Source of the DNA: Calothrix brevissima NIES-22
GTDB taxonomy: Bacteria > Cyanobacteriota > Cyanobacteriia > Cyanobacteriales > Nostocaceae
Length of the DNA stretch: 64,000 nucleotides
Assembly: GCF_002367995.1 (NCBI RefSeq)
Contig: NZ_AP018207.1
Span: forward strand, 1,848,333 to 1,912,332
Reading direction: 5' to 3'
Position 1 is the stretch's first letter; every line of letters starts with the position of its first letter. Shown piece after piece: positions 54,233 through 63,809 of the stretch. The notes below the pieces were generated by a model. The model saw only the letters and a program-made list of their open reading frames with translations, was not told where the DNA came from and did not search any database. The position numbers and the translations under genes were made by a program.

Positions 54233-54787
54233 TTAATTAGGCTTTTTAAAGCCTGTAACTTTTCCTTGACATTGTGTTTGATTTGCATACGCTGCAGCTG
54301 GTTGTGCTGTGTATGTTCCTAATATTTTACCATTACTAATAGTTCCATTAAATCGATAGCCTCCTGTGTTCAGTTCAGCTGACCAAGTACCATCAGCATT
54401 AACTTTTCCATTAAATTGATAACCACCAATAGTAGTCGTACCCTGCATTAAACCATCTGGAGAAATCTTTAAATCTGCTAAAGCTTCAGTTTTCAAACAT
54501 GCAGTATTCACCTCTTCAACCCATGACAAAGAGTATTTTCCTTCAAGGGATATTGAGGAATTCGGCTTTGGAGCATTTCTATTATTAGCATCCTGTACTA
54601 ATTCGCCACAGACAACTTTTCCTGCATCTGTCTTGACACAGACTACTAATTGATTACAGACGACTTTTCCCCCATCTGTCTTTATACAAACTCGTTGTGC
54701 TACTGCTGGATTACTAAAGCTACACACAAGGATAGCCATGATAGAGGTGCTAGTCAGAGCTACAAATTTTTCAGATTTTTTTAACAT
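54233..54787 (-). CDS. Exported protein with repeated VCxKTDxGKVVC motif (184 aa)
   Basis: I chose the ATG at 54785-54787 (MLKKSEKFVALTSTSIMA) because AGGA lies upstream and a signal peptide ending near AVAQ follows; the frame also opens at 54877. After the signal, RVCIKTDGGKVVCNQLV and VCVKTDAGKVVCGELV form a tandem repeat with two pairs of Cys. The C-terminal ~90 residues (SLEGKYSLSWVEE onward) are beta-rich with GGYQFNGKVNADGTWSAEL and GGYRFNGTISNGKI. It is probably periplasmic or surface. The function is unknown. Confidence 0.75.
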   Translation of the reverse strand: MLKKSEKFVALTSTSIMAILVCSFSNPAVAQRVCIKTDGGKVVCNQLVVCVKTDAGKVVCGELVQDANNRNAPKPNSSISLEGKYSLSWVEEVNTACLKTEALADLKISPDGLMQGTTTIGGYQFNGKVNADGTWSAELNTGGYRFNGTISNGKILGTYTAQPAAAYANQTQCQGKVTGFKKPN

Positions 54788-54956
54788 GATATTCCTGTTG
54801 ATTGTCAGTTGATAATGTTGATTGATTACTGTTACAGTGTTGTTTGATTTAAAACGATACTGTAACATTCGTAACAAATTTTATGGCTGTATTATTTCTT
54901 ATACAAACACATTTTCCTATTGGCGATCGCGCTCAATTTAAATATAGTAAAAGTAT

Positions 54957-55655
54957 CTAAATTGCTATTAGCTGTTCTCGAATTTTGTCCATAATCTTAT
55001 TGATGTGATTGCCAAAACTTTTATTTACATTGTTTACGTCTGATGATGTATTGATTGAAAGGCAAATAAGACTCATGGGAATAAACATAATGGAGAGGCA
55101 TAATCCAAGAGATATAATAGTTAATGGCACTCCCCATTGTGCAGCAAGTCCTTGGCTATCTTTATCTGAAAAATATATTACACGGAGAAAAGAAAATATA
55201 AAAGATACTATCAAGCCTAAAATTGTTGAATATCCTAATATAGAGCAGGTTTTTTTATCCCATAACAAATTTCTCCAAATCACTTTACGAAACTGATATT
55301 GAAAATAGCCAAAATCTCTGGTAGCGTGGTTCAAAAAAGCAATATATAAGCTTCTATTGCGTCGTAAATTTTTCGCAATTAAAAGAGTGAGATAATGTCC
55401 AGGTCTAGCTATTCTATCCTCAGTATTTTGAAAATCAATACATTTCTCAGTACCATCTTCAAACTGCATCCATAGTGTTTGGTTGACTGACACAGAACTA
55501 CCAACACCGCTACTACTTCCATAAACTCTTGTTGTAGTTCGTTCTTCTTTACTCATAACAATACCTGTAATTGCCTCAAATTCTATTTCACATTTTCCAT
55601 ATATGGGAGTAGAAGCTTTAAATAAATGTAGGTTTTCTGGAATGTAAACTTGCAT
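54957..55655 (-). CDS. Membrane protein of unknown function (232 aa)
   Basis: The start MQVYIPENLHLFKASTPIYG has GGAGG upstream. The N-terminal half looks like a soluble beta-rich domain, with SSSGVGSSVSVNQTLWMQFEDG. Two strong membrane helices lie near residues 140-165 (ILGYSTILGLIVSFIFSFL) and 175-200 (TIISLGLCLSIMFIPMSLI). No family is recognised. It lies 33 bp upstream of, but does not overlap, the SH3-like gene's stop, in the same minus-strand run. Confidence 0.7.
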   Translation of the reverse strand: MQVYIPENLHLFKASTPIYGKCEIEFEAITGIVMSKEERTTTRVYGSSSGVGSSVSVNQTLWMQFEDGTEKCIDFQNTEDRIARPGHYLTLLIAKNLRRNRSLYIAFLNHATRDFGYFQYQFRKVIWRNLLWDKKTCSILGYSTILGLIVSFIFSFLRVIYFSDKDSQGLAAQWGVPLTIISLGLCLSIMFIPMSLICLSINTSSDVNNVNKSFGNHINKIMDKIREQLIAI

Positions 55656-55688
55656 GAAACATCCTCCATCTTTGTAGTTTATATAGAT

Positions 55689-56672
55689 TTATATATTTTG
55701 ACTGGGTATCACAAAATCACCGCGTACCCAACCTCTGACAGTAATATAAGATGTTGGGTCGTTCTTGCTGACACTTGTGACATCTACTTTGAGCCAGCAA
55801 TAGTTATCTATAACGACTTGCTGATAAATAATTACCGGATTTCCAGAAGATGCAACATGCAAAATAGCAGATTTAGTGCTTGGTTGTTCTCGAATTCTAA
55901 TTGCAGCAGGCGAGTTATTAGCAGAATTTTCTGGGTCATGTATGATGTAAAATTCCAATGGCCCTTTTTTAAGTTCTCTATCGTCAACACAGCCTTTGGG
56001 TTTGGTTGTCGAGATTGCAAGTTTAGGCGTAACTTGAGCGATTGATGCAGTAGTTTGTCTAGTTTGAGATTCAGCAGTTTTATTACCAAACTTGAAACTA
56101 GTTAATATGCCATCAAAAATTCGACTGATAACTGGATTATTGTCGTCGTTCAAAGTATCGATGGCAATACCTAATTGTTTATCAGGTGATAAAAATATTG
56201 CTGTAATCAAGCCCTTTCTATGAGTAAATTCGTAAATTAGGGCTGGTTGACCAGCAATCTTAGTTTTTTTGAGCAGGCGATAAAAATTAAAATTGTCTGT
56301 TAACCCTGAATTGACAAATTCAGAAACATTTTGATACTTACCATCTGTGGGAATAATTGTTATTCCCGCAGTAGAATCGACATCTCCACCAATAGAATTG
56401 CGCGTTAGACATTCCACATATTGATATTCAGCAGGACTAAAAATATCTATATAGTCACCCTTTTTTTGCCTATTAATAGTAGTGCGATAGTTTGCCGGAA
56501 TTTTGAAGACAACGCCATAATTATTAAGCTTAATTTCGCGCAGTTTGGAAGATGGCGGAATTTGTTGAGTTGTGTCGTCGCAGGAACTTTTGGCGACAAT
56601 AGGCGTTATCGTAAAAACTGGTAAAAAAGTAGCGATCGCCAATAACAAAACAAATTGTGTAGAGTATTTCAT
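55689..56672 (-). CDS. Exported protein with C-terminal SH3-like domain (327 aa)
   Basis: A signal peptide (MKYSTQFVLLLAIATFLPVF) is followed by a ~190-residue domain without a recognised family (YGVVFKIPANYRTTIN). The C-terminal ~100 residues, from GPLEFYIIHDPE to VRGWVRGDFV, resemble a bacterial SH3 (type 3) domain with RIREQPSTKSAIL and NYCWLKV. The same domain makes up the gene just upstream, 3 bases away, so they are an operon and paralogous in that part. Such domains often bind peptidoglycan. The specific role is unknown. Confidence 0.78.
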   Translation of the reverse strand: MKYSTQFVLLLAIATFLPVFTITPIVAKSSCDDTTQQIPPSSKLREIKLNNYGVVFKIPANYRTTINRQKKGDYIDIFSPAEYQYVECLTRNSIGGDVDSTAGITIIPTDGKYQNVSEFVNSGLTDNFNFYRLLKKTKIAGQPALIYEFTHRKGLITAIFLSPDKQLGIAIDTLNDDNNPVISRIFDGILTSFKFGNKTAESQTRQTTASIAQVTPKLAISTTKPKGCVDDRELKKGPLEFYIIHDPENSANNSPAAIRIREQPSTKSAILHVASSGNPVIIYQQVVIDNYCWLKVDVTSVSKNDPTSYITVRGWVRGDFVIPSQNI

Positions 56673-56675
56673 GGT

Positions 56676-57080
56676 TCAATCACCAAATTCTTGGAGTAAA
56701 TCACCCCTTACCCAGCCTGTAATATCAGATTTCACAACCTGCACGCGAAGCCAGCAGTAACCATCCTCTGTAGCAACTTGCTCACGAACAGACACTGGTG
56801 TTTGAGAAGTTGCACGATGTTTAACAGGGGAATTGATGGTTGGTTCTGAGCGCAGATTTATGGAAGCGCCATCTCGATCAAATACTACGTACCACACGTA
56901 AGGAGTTAATGCCATCTTGAGAGAATTATCGTCAAGACAACCCTTTTGTTTATTTGTGGGGGTGGCGATCGCGCTTTCGGGAACGATTGAGCAGATTAAC
57001 AACAGTAGTGCGATTCCTACCCTCGTTAAAGGCATGGGAAATAATGGATAAAATCGCCTTAAATATCGAAATATTTGCAT
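56676..57080 (-). CDS. Exported SH3-like domain protein (134 aa)
   Basis: The protein has a signal peptide best read from MPLTRVGIALLLLICSIVPE (ATG at 57035), or 15 residues longer from 57080. The mature part contains GCLDDNSLKMALTPYVWYVV and the SH3 pattern INLRSEPTINSPVKHRA ... GYCWLRVQVVKSDITGWVRGDLL. The Cys before the SH3 region and WVRGD at the end match the C-terminus of the next gene. The two genes are 3 bases apart. It is probably periplasmic; the ligand is unknown. Confidence 0.78.
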   Translation of the reverse strand: MQIFRYLRRFYPLFPMPLTRVGIALLLLICSIVPESAIATPTNKQKGCLDDNSLKMALTPYVWYVVFDRDGASINLRSEPTINSPVKHRATSQTPVSVREQVATEDGYCWLRVQVVKSDITGWVRGDLLQEFGD

Positions 57081-57521
57081 TTTCCAATTCCTTTGTGACT
57101 CTTGCTATTGATTATCGCGCTCTACTTAATCTACATACCTCACAGAGTTACCTCGTGCTGCAAGTGGTGAAGAAATTTTTCTTGAGACTGATATCAGACA
57201 AACTAGGATAGGCTCAATAGTAAGTAAGATTGCCAAGGGACATGAAAAAATTAGGCGATCGCACTAATTTTGTCTAACTAAAATAGACATGGCAAAGCTG
57301 ACGCCATATTTACAACATGTTCTGAAACGGCGATCGCACCAGTAACAGTCTGTATATCTACGAGATTCACCCTGTTCTTTAAAACACTCAAACCATGTTT
57401 GAGGCTAAATATACCACAACAACTGGTAAATTATCTGAAATTTGCCATTAAATCTGAAATCCTCAAGAAATAAACCGAAAATTAGCGCTGTAGATATCAC
57501 TGATGCCGAATACATGCTCGT
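57081..57521. other. 441-bp gap between the SH3-like operon and hemW
   Basis: Only scattered HIP1 sites and chance open frames are seen. The promoter of the SH3 operon should lie in the left part, but no motif stands out. Confidence 0.5.
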
Positions 57522-58706
57522 TCATTCACCAAATTCTGCAAATAACTCTGCCAAAACTACATTAGAAAATAAAAATCCTTGGGGATCGCTTAAACGCAAT
57601 CTTTCCCTGATAATCTCTACCCAACCTTTATCTAAGTAAGGTTGTAAAAACTGGCGAATTTCTTTGACTTGTTCTGCACCAAATTTTGCCGTTAATGCTG
57701 CTAAACTTAGACCTTCAGCTAAACGCAAGCCTAACATTAAAGTTTCTAACAAAACTTCATTAACTGGTGTAACGTCACAATCGACTACACAACCACCTTC
57801 TACCCATTGATAATATTCTTTAGTCTTACGGGGACGAGTGAAGCGTTTTCCGTCAATGTAGCTAGCTGCGCCCATACCAAAGCCATAATAAGGGCGATTT
57901 TCCCAATAAACTCGATTATGTTGGCATTGATGACCTGATTGTGCGTAGTTAGAGATTTCGTAATGTTCGTAACCAGCAGATGTTAAAGCTAGCTGTGCCA
58001 TTTGGTACATTTGCACTGTAGTTTCATCTGTGGGTAAGGGACTCGCACCGGGTTGGTAGTAACGCCCAAAAGCTGTACCTGGCTCTATGGTAAGGTCATA
58101 AATTGAGATGTGGGTAGGTGCGATCGCCACTACTTCTGCTAATGAATCTTGCCAATCTCCTAAAGACTGATGCGGTAACCCAGAAATTAAGTCTAAACTC
58201 AATTCGGGTATCTCGACTTTGCGGACTAACTCTACAGCTGCAAAAATATCTGCAATTGTATGCGATCGCCCTGCTACTTTCAGCAACTCTGCTTGAAACG
58301 CCTGTACGCCCAAACTTACCCGATTTACCCCTAAACTGCGGTAACCAGCTATATGTGCTAAATCAAACGTCCCTGGGTCGATTTCCATTGAAATCTCCGC
58401 CCCTGGTAAAATACCAAAACGCCTGTCTAAGGCTGCTAATATTTGCTGTAACTGGTCTATCGCCAATAGTGAAGGAGTACCACCACCAAAAAAAATCGTC
58501 TTTAAAGGTTGACCAAACGACTGGGTGATGCTGATTTCTTGAATTAGCAGCTCTACATATTGGGAGATAGTACCAGATGTTTCTCCACGAGCGCGATCGC
58601 CCACAACATATATCGGGAAATCACAATAAAAGCACCTCCGTCTGCAAAAAGGAATATGCACGTAAGCAGAACTGGGAAGGCTATCAAAATTAAGTTTTTT
58701 ATCCAT
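57522..58706 (-). CDS. hemW: Radical SAM heme chaperone HemW
   Basis: The 394-residue enzyme has the radical SAM cluster motif HIPFCRRRCFYCDF (CxxxCxxC) near residue 20, FFGGGTPSLL, and the HemW-type SLGVQAFQ and GLPHQS segments. The C-terminal HemN-like region includes NRVYWENRPYYGFGMGAAS and NEVLLETLMLGLR. HemW inserts or carries heme and lacks the oxygen-independent coproporphyrinogen oxidase role of HemN. The length is typical. It is alone on the minus strand, facing away from the PIN/TRAM gene. Confidence 0.93.
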   Translation of the reverse strand: MDKKLNFDSLPSSAYVHIPFCRRRCFYCDFPIYVVGDRARGETSGTISQYVELLIQEISITQSFGQPLKTIFFGGGTPSLLAIDQLQQILAALDRRFGILPGAEISMEIDPGTFDLAHIAGYRSLGVNRVSLGVQAFQAELLKVAGRSHTIADIFAAVELVRKVEIPELSLDLISGLPHQSLGDWQDSLAEVVAIAPTHISIYDLTIEPGTAFGRYYQPGASPLPTDETTVQMYQMAQLALTSAGYEHYEISNYAQSGHQCQHNRVYWENRPYYGFGMGAASYIDGKRFTRPRKTKEYYQWVEGGCVVDCDVTPVNEVLLETLMLGLRLAEGLSLAALTAKFGAEQVKEIRQFLQPYLDKGWVEIIRERLRLSDPQGFLFSNVVLAELFAEFGE

Positions 58707-58958
58707 TGTGAGAAATAATAAAATTAATCATCCAGAGAATTACCGACAATAAAAATTAGTAGTTTATTTACAAGTTTTATCGTTTTACAACAAAACAATT
58801 AAGAATATGAAGGTAAAACTATTTCGTTATAATATTTGCAGATATTGCCTGCTTAAACCCCTAGAGTTAAGTAAACATTTATCAATCTCATTTGCAGATG
58901 AAATAAAAAATACTTAAACTCTTTCGGTTAATACAGTTGCAGGAAAAACCAAAAAACC

Positions 58959-60035
58959 ATGCTAGATGCAATTATTATTCTCTCATTTATCCTAGCAGCA
59001 TCGGGGATCGGGTTCTATAGCATTGAACTACTACCCAATGGTTCGCTAGACCGGGTAACAAACATAGAAGCTTTACGCTTAGTTGTTGCCGTTTTTGCCG
59101 CTATTATTGGCGGTGCAGTGGGGTTGAGTTTTCAAACTACCTATCGTCGCTTAGAAGCACAAGTCAGAGAAATGCCTCTGGAAGTAATTCTAACGCGGGC
59201 GATCGGTTTGGTGATTGGACTATTATTAGCCAACCTCATGCTAGCTCCGCTATTTTTGCTACCTATCCCCCCGGATTTTAGTTTTATTAAGCCTTTAGTT
59301 GCAGTTGTCGGCAGTATTATTCTGTCAGTGACTGGGATGAATTTGGCTGATACCCACGGGCGAGGTTTGTTGCGATTTATCAATCCCAACACCGTAGAAA
59401 CTATGGTAGCGGAAGGAACTCTCAAACCTGCCAATACGAAAGTTTTAGACACTAGCTGTATTATTGATGGTCGGATTGAAGCACTTTTAGAAACCGGCTT
59501 TTTAGAAGGACAAATTATTGTCCCGCAGTTTGTGTTGCAAGAATTGCAACAAGTAGCCGATGCGAGTAAAGACCAAAAGCGGGTAAGGGGAAGAAGAGGA
59601 TTAGAAATTCTCAACCGCATTAAAGAAGCTTATCCCGATCGCATTCTCATTAACCCAGCAGATTACGAAGATATTTCCACAGTCGATGCCAAGCTGGTAC
59701 GATTTGCCCAAGAAATTAACGCCACGCTGCTGACTAACGATTACAATTTATCGAAAGTTGCTAGCGTGCAGAAAGTCCCTGTATTGAATGTCAACGATTT
59801 AGTTAACGCGGTTCGTCCTACCTACTTACCAGGCGATAACCTAGATTTAAAAATTCTCAAAGAAGGAAAAGAACCCAGCCAAGGAATCGGCTACCTTGAT
59901 GATGGCACAATGGTTGTCGTAGAAGAAGGTAGTAGTTATGTAGGTGGAGAACTACGAGTTGTAGTCACCAGTGCTTTGCAAACTACAGCAGGACGCATGA
60001 TTTTTGCAAAACCACAGGCTTCAGCATTGGCATAA
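58959..60035 (+). CDS. PIN/TRAM domain membrane protein (YacL-like)
   Basis: The N-terminal ~130 residues hold four hydrophobic segments. A PIN nuclease domain follows with VLDTSCIIDGRIEALLETGF (acidic Asp pattern), VQKVPVLNVNDLVNA and TVDAKLVRFAQE. The TRAM domain ends the protein (EPSQGIGYLDDGTMVVVEEG). This matches the YacL family of membrane-anchored PIN/TRAM proteins, with 358 residues as usual. The RNase substrate is unknown. A terminator-like hairpin follows at 60129. Confidence 0.92.
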   Translation: MLDAIIILSFILAASGIGFYSIELLPNGSLDRVTNIEALRLVVAVFAAIIGGAVGLSFQTTYRRLEAQVREMPLEVILTRAIGLVIGLLLANLMLAPLFLLPIPPDFSFIKPLVAVVGSIILSVTGMNLADTHGRGLLRFINPNTVETMVAEGTLKPANTKVLDTSCIIDGRIEALLETGFLEGQIIVPQFVLQELQQVADASKDQKRVRGRRGLEILNRIKEAYPDRILINPADYEDISTVDAKLVRFAQEINATLLTNDYNLSKVASVQKVPVLNVNDLVNAVRPTYLPGDNLDLKILKEGKEPSQGIGYLDDGTMVVVEEGSSYVGGELRVVVTSALQTTAGRMIFAKPQASALA

Positions 60036-60128
60036 GACAATAGAATGTTTAATTTAAGCGTATTAGCGATCGGTGTAGGTTATCTGCACCGATTGTTGAT
60101 TGAATTAATCAGAAAAACTACTGACTCA

Positions 60129-60160
60129 GAACCCCAGCTTTGATTAAAAGTTGGGGTTAT
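60129..60160 (+). terminator. Terminator-like hairpin after the PIN/TRAM gene
   Basis: AACCCCAGCTTT pairs with AAAAGTTGGGGTT around GATT and is followed by ATTTG. A second hairpin (ATCGGTG/CACCGAT) lies at 60069-60095. Confidence 0.6.
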
Positions 60161-60279
60161 TTGTGGTTATAGCATTTAAAAGATTCAAAAACCCTGCTTC
60201 TGTACAAGAATGTTATTTAAACATAGTTTATGGGCAATATGAAATAGTAATTCTTGGGAAGAGATTTAATTTAGAATCT

Positions 60280-63200
60280 ATGAATCATCAGGTAAACAAT
60301 TTTCGGGACAATCTCTGGATAGTCAACAATCCTAAATTCAAAATTCTTTTATTTTATATTTTATCCTCAGTTTCTCTAACTCCAATTGTAGTTACTGCCC
60401 AGATTGTTCCCGATAATACAATCGCTTCCCCATCAACAACGGCTACTGTCGGTAATACCACGGAAATTACTGGCGGAACCAAATCAGGTAGTAACTTATT
60501 TCATAGTTTTTCACAGTTTTCTGTCCTCAAAGACACCACAGCTTGGTTTAAAAATGATGTAGATGTCTCTAATATTATTAGTCGTGTTACTGGTGGTTCT
60601 ATTTCGGAGATTAATGGTTTAATTCGGGCTAATGGTACTGCCAATTTATTTTTAATTAACCCCAATGGTATTGTTTTTGGTGCTAACGCCGCTTTAAATA
60701 TTGGTGGTTCCTTTGTTGCTAGCACTGCTGATAGTATTAAATTTGCCGATGGGAGTATTTATAGTGCAGTGAATCCCCAAGCAGCACCTTTATTAACTAT
60801 CAATACTCCTGTAGGTTTACAGTATGGCGCAAATCCCGGTGCAATTATCGTCAATGGAGATGGTAATAAACTATTTCTTGATGAATTTTTTGCCACTTCT
60901 AGAAAGAATAGACCTGTAGGAATAGCGGTACCATCTGGGCAAACTTTAGCATTAGTCGGCGGTGAAGTTTCTCTCGTAGGTGGTAATGTGACTGCTGCTC
61001 AAGGTAGAGTAGAGATTGGTGCTGTTAAAGATAGTTTAGTCACCATTAATTCCAGCAATTCCGGTTTAGCTTTAAGTTATCCAGGTGTTAATAATTTTTT
61101 GGATATTAACTTGAATCAAGCCGCTTCTATTGATGTCAGTGGAGCAGGAAGCGGTAATATTCAAATAATAGGTAAAAATGTAAATATAACTGATGGTTCA
61201 GCAATTTTAGCCAATACTGAAGGCAGTTTAAATGGAGGTAAAATCCAGATTAATGCCAGAGAATTGCTACAAGTAAATGGCTCTAATCCCGATTCAGGAT
61301 TATCTACTATTATCTCTACTGATGTTTCTACAGGCGCAACAGGTAATGGTGGCATCATTGATATTACTACTAACAAATTAATTGCTACAGATGGCGGACA
61401 AATTAGTAGCAATACCTTTGGCTTAGGAACTGGCGGGACAGTTAATATCCAGGCTAGCGATATAGAACTAATTTTTGGCGGGCCTTTAGGGCCAAGTGGG
61501 ATATTTGCTAATACTGATTCTGGTGGTGGGGATGCTGGCAAAGTTAATATTGTTACTGATAATCTCTTAATTAGTGATGGCGCGCAAATTTCAACTACTA
61601 GTTGGCCGGGTGGCGGTAAGGCTGGGGATATTAATATTACTGCCAAAAAAACCCAACTCATCGGTGCTGCTTTTGAAGAATCTGCTAGCCTTTTATTAGC
61701 GACAACTTACTCTAATGGAGATGGTGGTAATATTTATTTAAAAACCGATACTTTAGCAGTAAAAGATGGGGCGCAGATTGGGAATAATACTAATCTAAGT
61801 GGGAATGCTGGTAAAGTAGAAGTTATTGCTAACAATATAGAAATTAGTGGCACAGTTCCCGGAAAATTTGCTAGTGGCTTATTTAGTAATGTTGCAAAAA
61901 ATGCCACTGGTAATGGTGGGATACTAAGAATAGACACAGTAAATTTAAGGTTATTTGATGGTGGTGCTATAGTTTCTAAAACTAACGGCTCAGGGAATGC
62001 TGGACAGATAGCTATTGATGCTAAAAATATAGAAATTCAGGGTAAAGAAGGTAATACATTACCGACAATTATTGCTGCTGATGTTCAAACAAACGGCACA
62101 GGTAACGGTGGTAAATTAACCATTAATACCGATACTCTATCTTTAAAAGATGCTGGACAAATTGCCACTAGCACTTTTGGAAAAGGTGACGCTGGAGAAT
62201 TGATTATTCAGGCAAAAGATATTAGTTTAGATGGTTTTATATCTAATGCTAGTAGTGGCATATTTAGTAATGCTACTAATAACGCTAATAGCCAGGTGAT
62301 TAGTCAGGGAAATGGTGGTAAATTAACTATTAATACTGAAAAAATAACCATCGCTAATGGCGCAACTATTGCTGCAAGTAATTATCGCAGTCGTAATCAA
62401 AGTATTCCCCCTGGAGATGGTGCAGCAGGTGATATTCAAATTAATGCTATCTGGTTAGAAATGTTGAATAATAATTCAGAAATACCCAGTAGTATTAATG
62501 CATCAACTTGGAAAGGTGGTGGTGGTAATATTCAACTGAATATTCAATCGTCAATTATGGCTAGTAATGGTAGTGCAATTACTGCCGAAACTAGAGGTAC
62601 TGCCAATGGCGGTACAATTCGCGCTAATACTAATTTGTTAGAATTAAATAGCGGCGCATTTATTAGTACTAGTAGTATTGGTTCAGGTTTAGCTGGTGAT
62701 ATCTTTATTGATGCTAACCGAATTCGCACCGATGAAAGTCAAGTTATCGCTACTTCCACTCAATCGGGTGGTGGTTCAATTAAGCTGAATAGTAATTTAC
62801 TGTTATTACGTAACAATAGTTTAATTAGTAGTAGCGTTACCGACAGTACAGGGGGTGGTGGTGATATTTTTATTAATTCCCAGTTTGTTGTCGGTGCAAA
62901 TAATAGCGATATCCGCGCTAATGCTGTTTTGGGGAATGGTGGTAATATTTTTATTTCCACTAATGGAATATTTTTAACGCCCGATAGTGAAATTGATGCG
63001 AGTTCGCAATTTGGAGTTGATGGGATTGTAACTGTAACTAACCCAGATGCAGATACTAAAATTAGTATCCAAGAATTACCGCAAGATTTAATCGATGTTT
63101 CTCAGCAAGTAGTTGCTAGTTGTAAGCGCAACCGCGACAATCAATTTGTGATTACAGGAAGAGATGGATTACCACAAAATCCTACTCACATCCTCAACAG

Positions 63201-63438
63201 TCAAAATTCTTGGCATGATTTACGCAACTTTACTGTAATTGCTCAAAATAATGGTGTAGAAGCCGCTAGGGGAATTAACAAAGTAAATCTACCCGAAAAT
63301 AATGATAAGGCTATTCGAATAGTTGAGGCGCAAGGGTGGATAGTTAATGCTAATGGTGCAGTGGAATTAGTTAAACAAGCGCCTGATGTGACTTATATAA
63401 CCTCTCAACAGCCTGCACCCTACTGTGCTGGTTCATGA
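60280..63438 (+). CDS. Haemagglutinin-type (TPS) secreted exoprotein (1052 aa)
   Basis: I chose the ATG at 60280 (MNHQVNNFRDN) because a signal-like hydrophobic segment (ILLFYILSSVSLTPIVVTAQ) then falls near residues 25-45; a TTG at 60151 is also open. The TPS domain follows with NPNGIVFGANAALNIGGSFVAST and RANGTANLFLINPNG. The rest is a long beta-helix of Asn/Gly-rich repeats (many GNGGxLxIxTxxLxL). The end has PQDLIDVSQQVVASCKR and a C-terminal TYITSQQPAPYCAGS, a Cys-containing tail typical of cyanobacterial members. Its TpsB outer-membrane partner is not in the window. It is probably secreted through the outer membrane; its target is unknown. Confidence 0.9.
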   Translation: MNHQVNNFRDNLWIVNNPKFKILLFYILSSVSLTPIVVTAQIVPDNTIASPSTTATVGNTTEITGGTKSGSNLFHSFSQFSVLKDTTAWFKNDVDVSNIISRVTGGSISEINGLIRANGTANLFLINPNGIVFGANAALNIGGSFVASTADSIKFADGSIYSAVNPQAAPLLTINTPVGLQYGANPGAIIVNGDGNKLFLDEFFATSRKNRPVGIAVPSGQTLALVGGEVSLVGGNVTAAQGRVEIGAVKDSLVTINSSNSGLALSYPGVNNFLDINLNQAASIDVSGAGSGNIQIIGKNVNITDGSAILANTEGSLNGGKIQINARELLQVNGSNPDSGLSTIISTDVSTGATGNGGIIDITTNKLIATDGGQISSNTFGLGTGGTVNIQASDIELIFGGPLGPSGIFANTDSGGGDAGKVNIVTDNLLISDGAQISTTSWPGGGKAGDINITAKKTQLIGAAFEESASLLLATTYSNGDGGNIYLKTDTLAVKDGAQIGNNTNLSGNAGKVEVIANNIEISGTVPGKFASGLFSNVAKNATGNGGILRIDTVNLRLFDGGAIVSKTNGSGNAGQIAIDAKNIEIQGKEGNTLPTIIAADVQTNGTGNGGKLTINTDTLSLKDAGQIATSTFGKGDAGELIIQAKDISLDGFISNASSGIFSNATNNANSQVISQGNGGKLTINTEKITIANGATIAASNYRSRNQSIPPGDGAAGDIQINAIWLEMLNNNSEIPSSINASTWKGGGGNIQLNIQSSIMASNGSAITAETRGTANGGTIRANTNLLELNSGAFISTSSIGSGLAGDIFIDANRIRTDESQVIATSTQSGGGSIKLNSNLLLLRNNSLISSSVTDSTGGGGDIFINSQFVVGANNSDIRANAVLGNGGNIFISTNGIFLTPDSEIDASSQFGVDGIVTVTNPDADTKISIQELPQDLIDVSQQVVASCKRNRDNQFVITGRDGLPQNPTHILNSQNSWHDLRNFTVIAQNNGVEAARGINKVNLPENNDKAIRIVEAQGWIVNANGAVELVKQAPDVTYITSQQPAPYCAGS

Positions 63439-63462
63439 TTTTGGTAAATATAGGGCAATAAG

Positions 63463-63549
63463 GTTCAGTTAAGAATAATTGTAGCGACTGTCTTGAATGT
63501 CGAGCGATCGCTCACAAAAAACCGAGACTGTGAACATTGACGCAACTGG
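63463..63549. repeat. Dispersed repeat, family C, copy 2
   Basis: Matches 18261-18348 with the core TGTAGCGACTGTCTTGAATG and ACATTGACGCAACTG; a HIP1 site replaces GCGATAGTTAAC of copy 1. Confidence 0.85.
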
Positions 63550-63719
63550 GAACCCTACGCCACTAAATTTTCCCCAGTTGCGAGATTGTCCATCAAGGCA
63601 AAAAAGAGCATCAAAAATGTACCCCAGTCTAGCATTAGGATTAATGGGGACGGGATGCGATGCGATGCGATTGACTTTTTACTTCAGCGTAGCGGTACTA
63701 GTTTAATCACAATCAACAA

Positions 63720-63809
63720 TATAGCAATCCTATTTGATATTCAAATAAAAGGGACAAGGGAAGGGGGACAAGGAAGATAAGTCTTTATAACTCATTTAGA
63801 ATTGCTATA
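63720..63809. repeat. MITE-like element, family A, copy 2
   Basis: TATAGCAAT ... ATTGCTATA bounds 90 bp. Read on the minus strand its interior lines up with copy 1, with an inserted GTCCCCCTTCCCTT stretch. Confidence 0.83.

Noticed and set aside
60501-62960. Several long open frames on the minus strand inside the haemagglutinin gene
   Set aside because: They are low-complexity shadows of the Asn/Gly/Ser repeats of the plus-strand gene.
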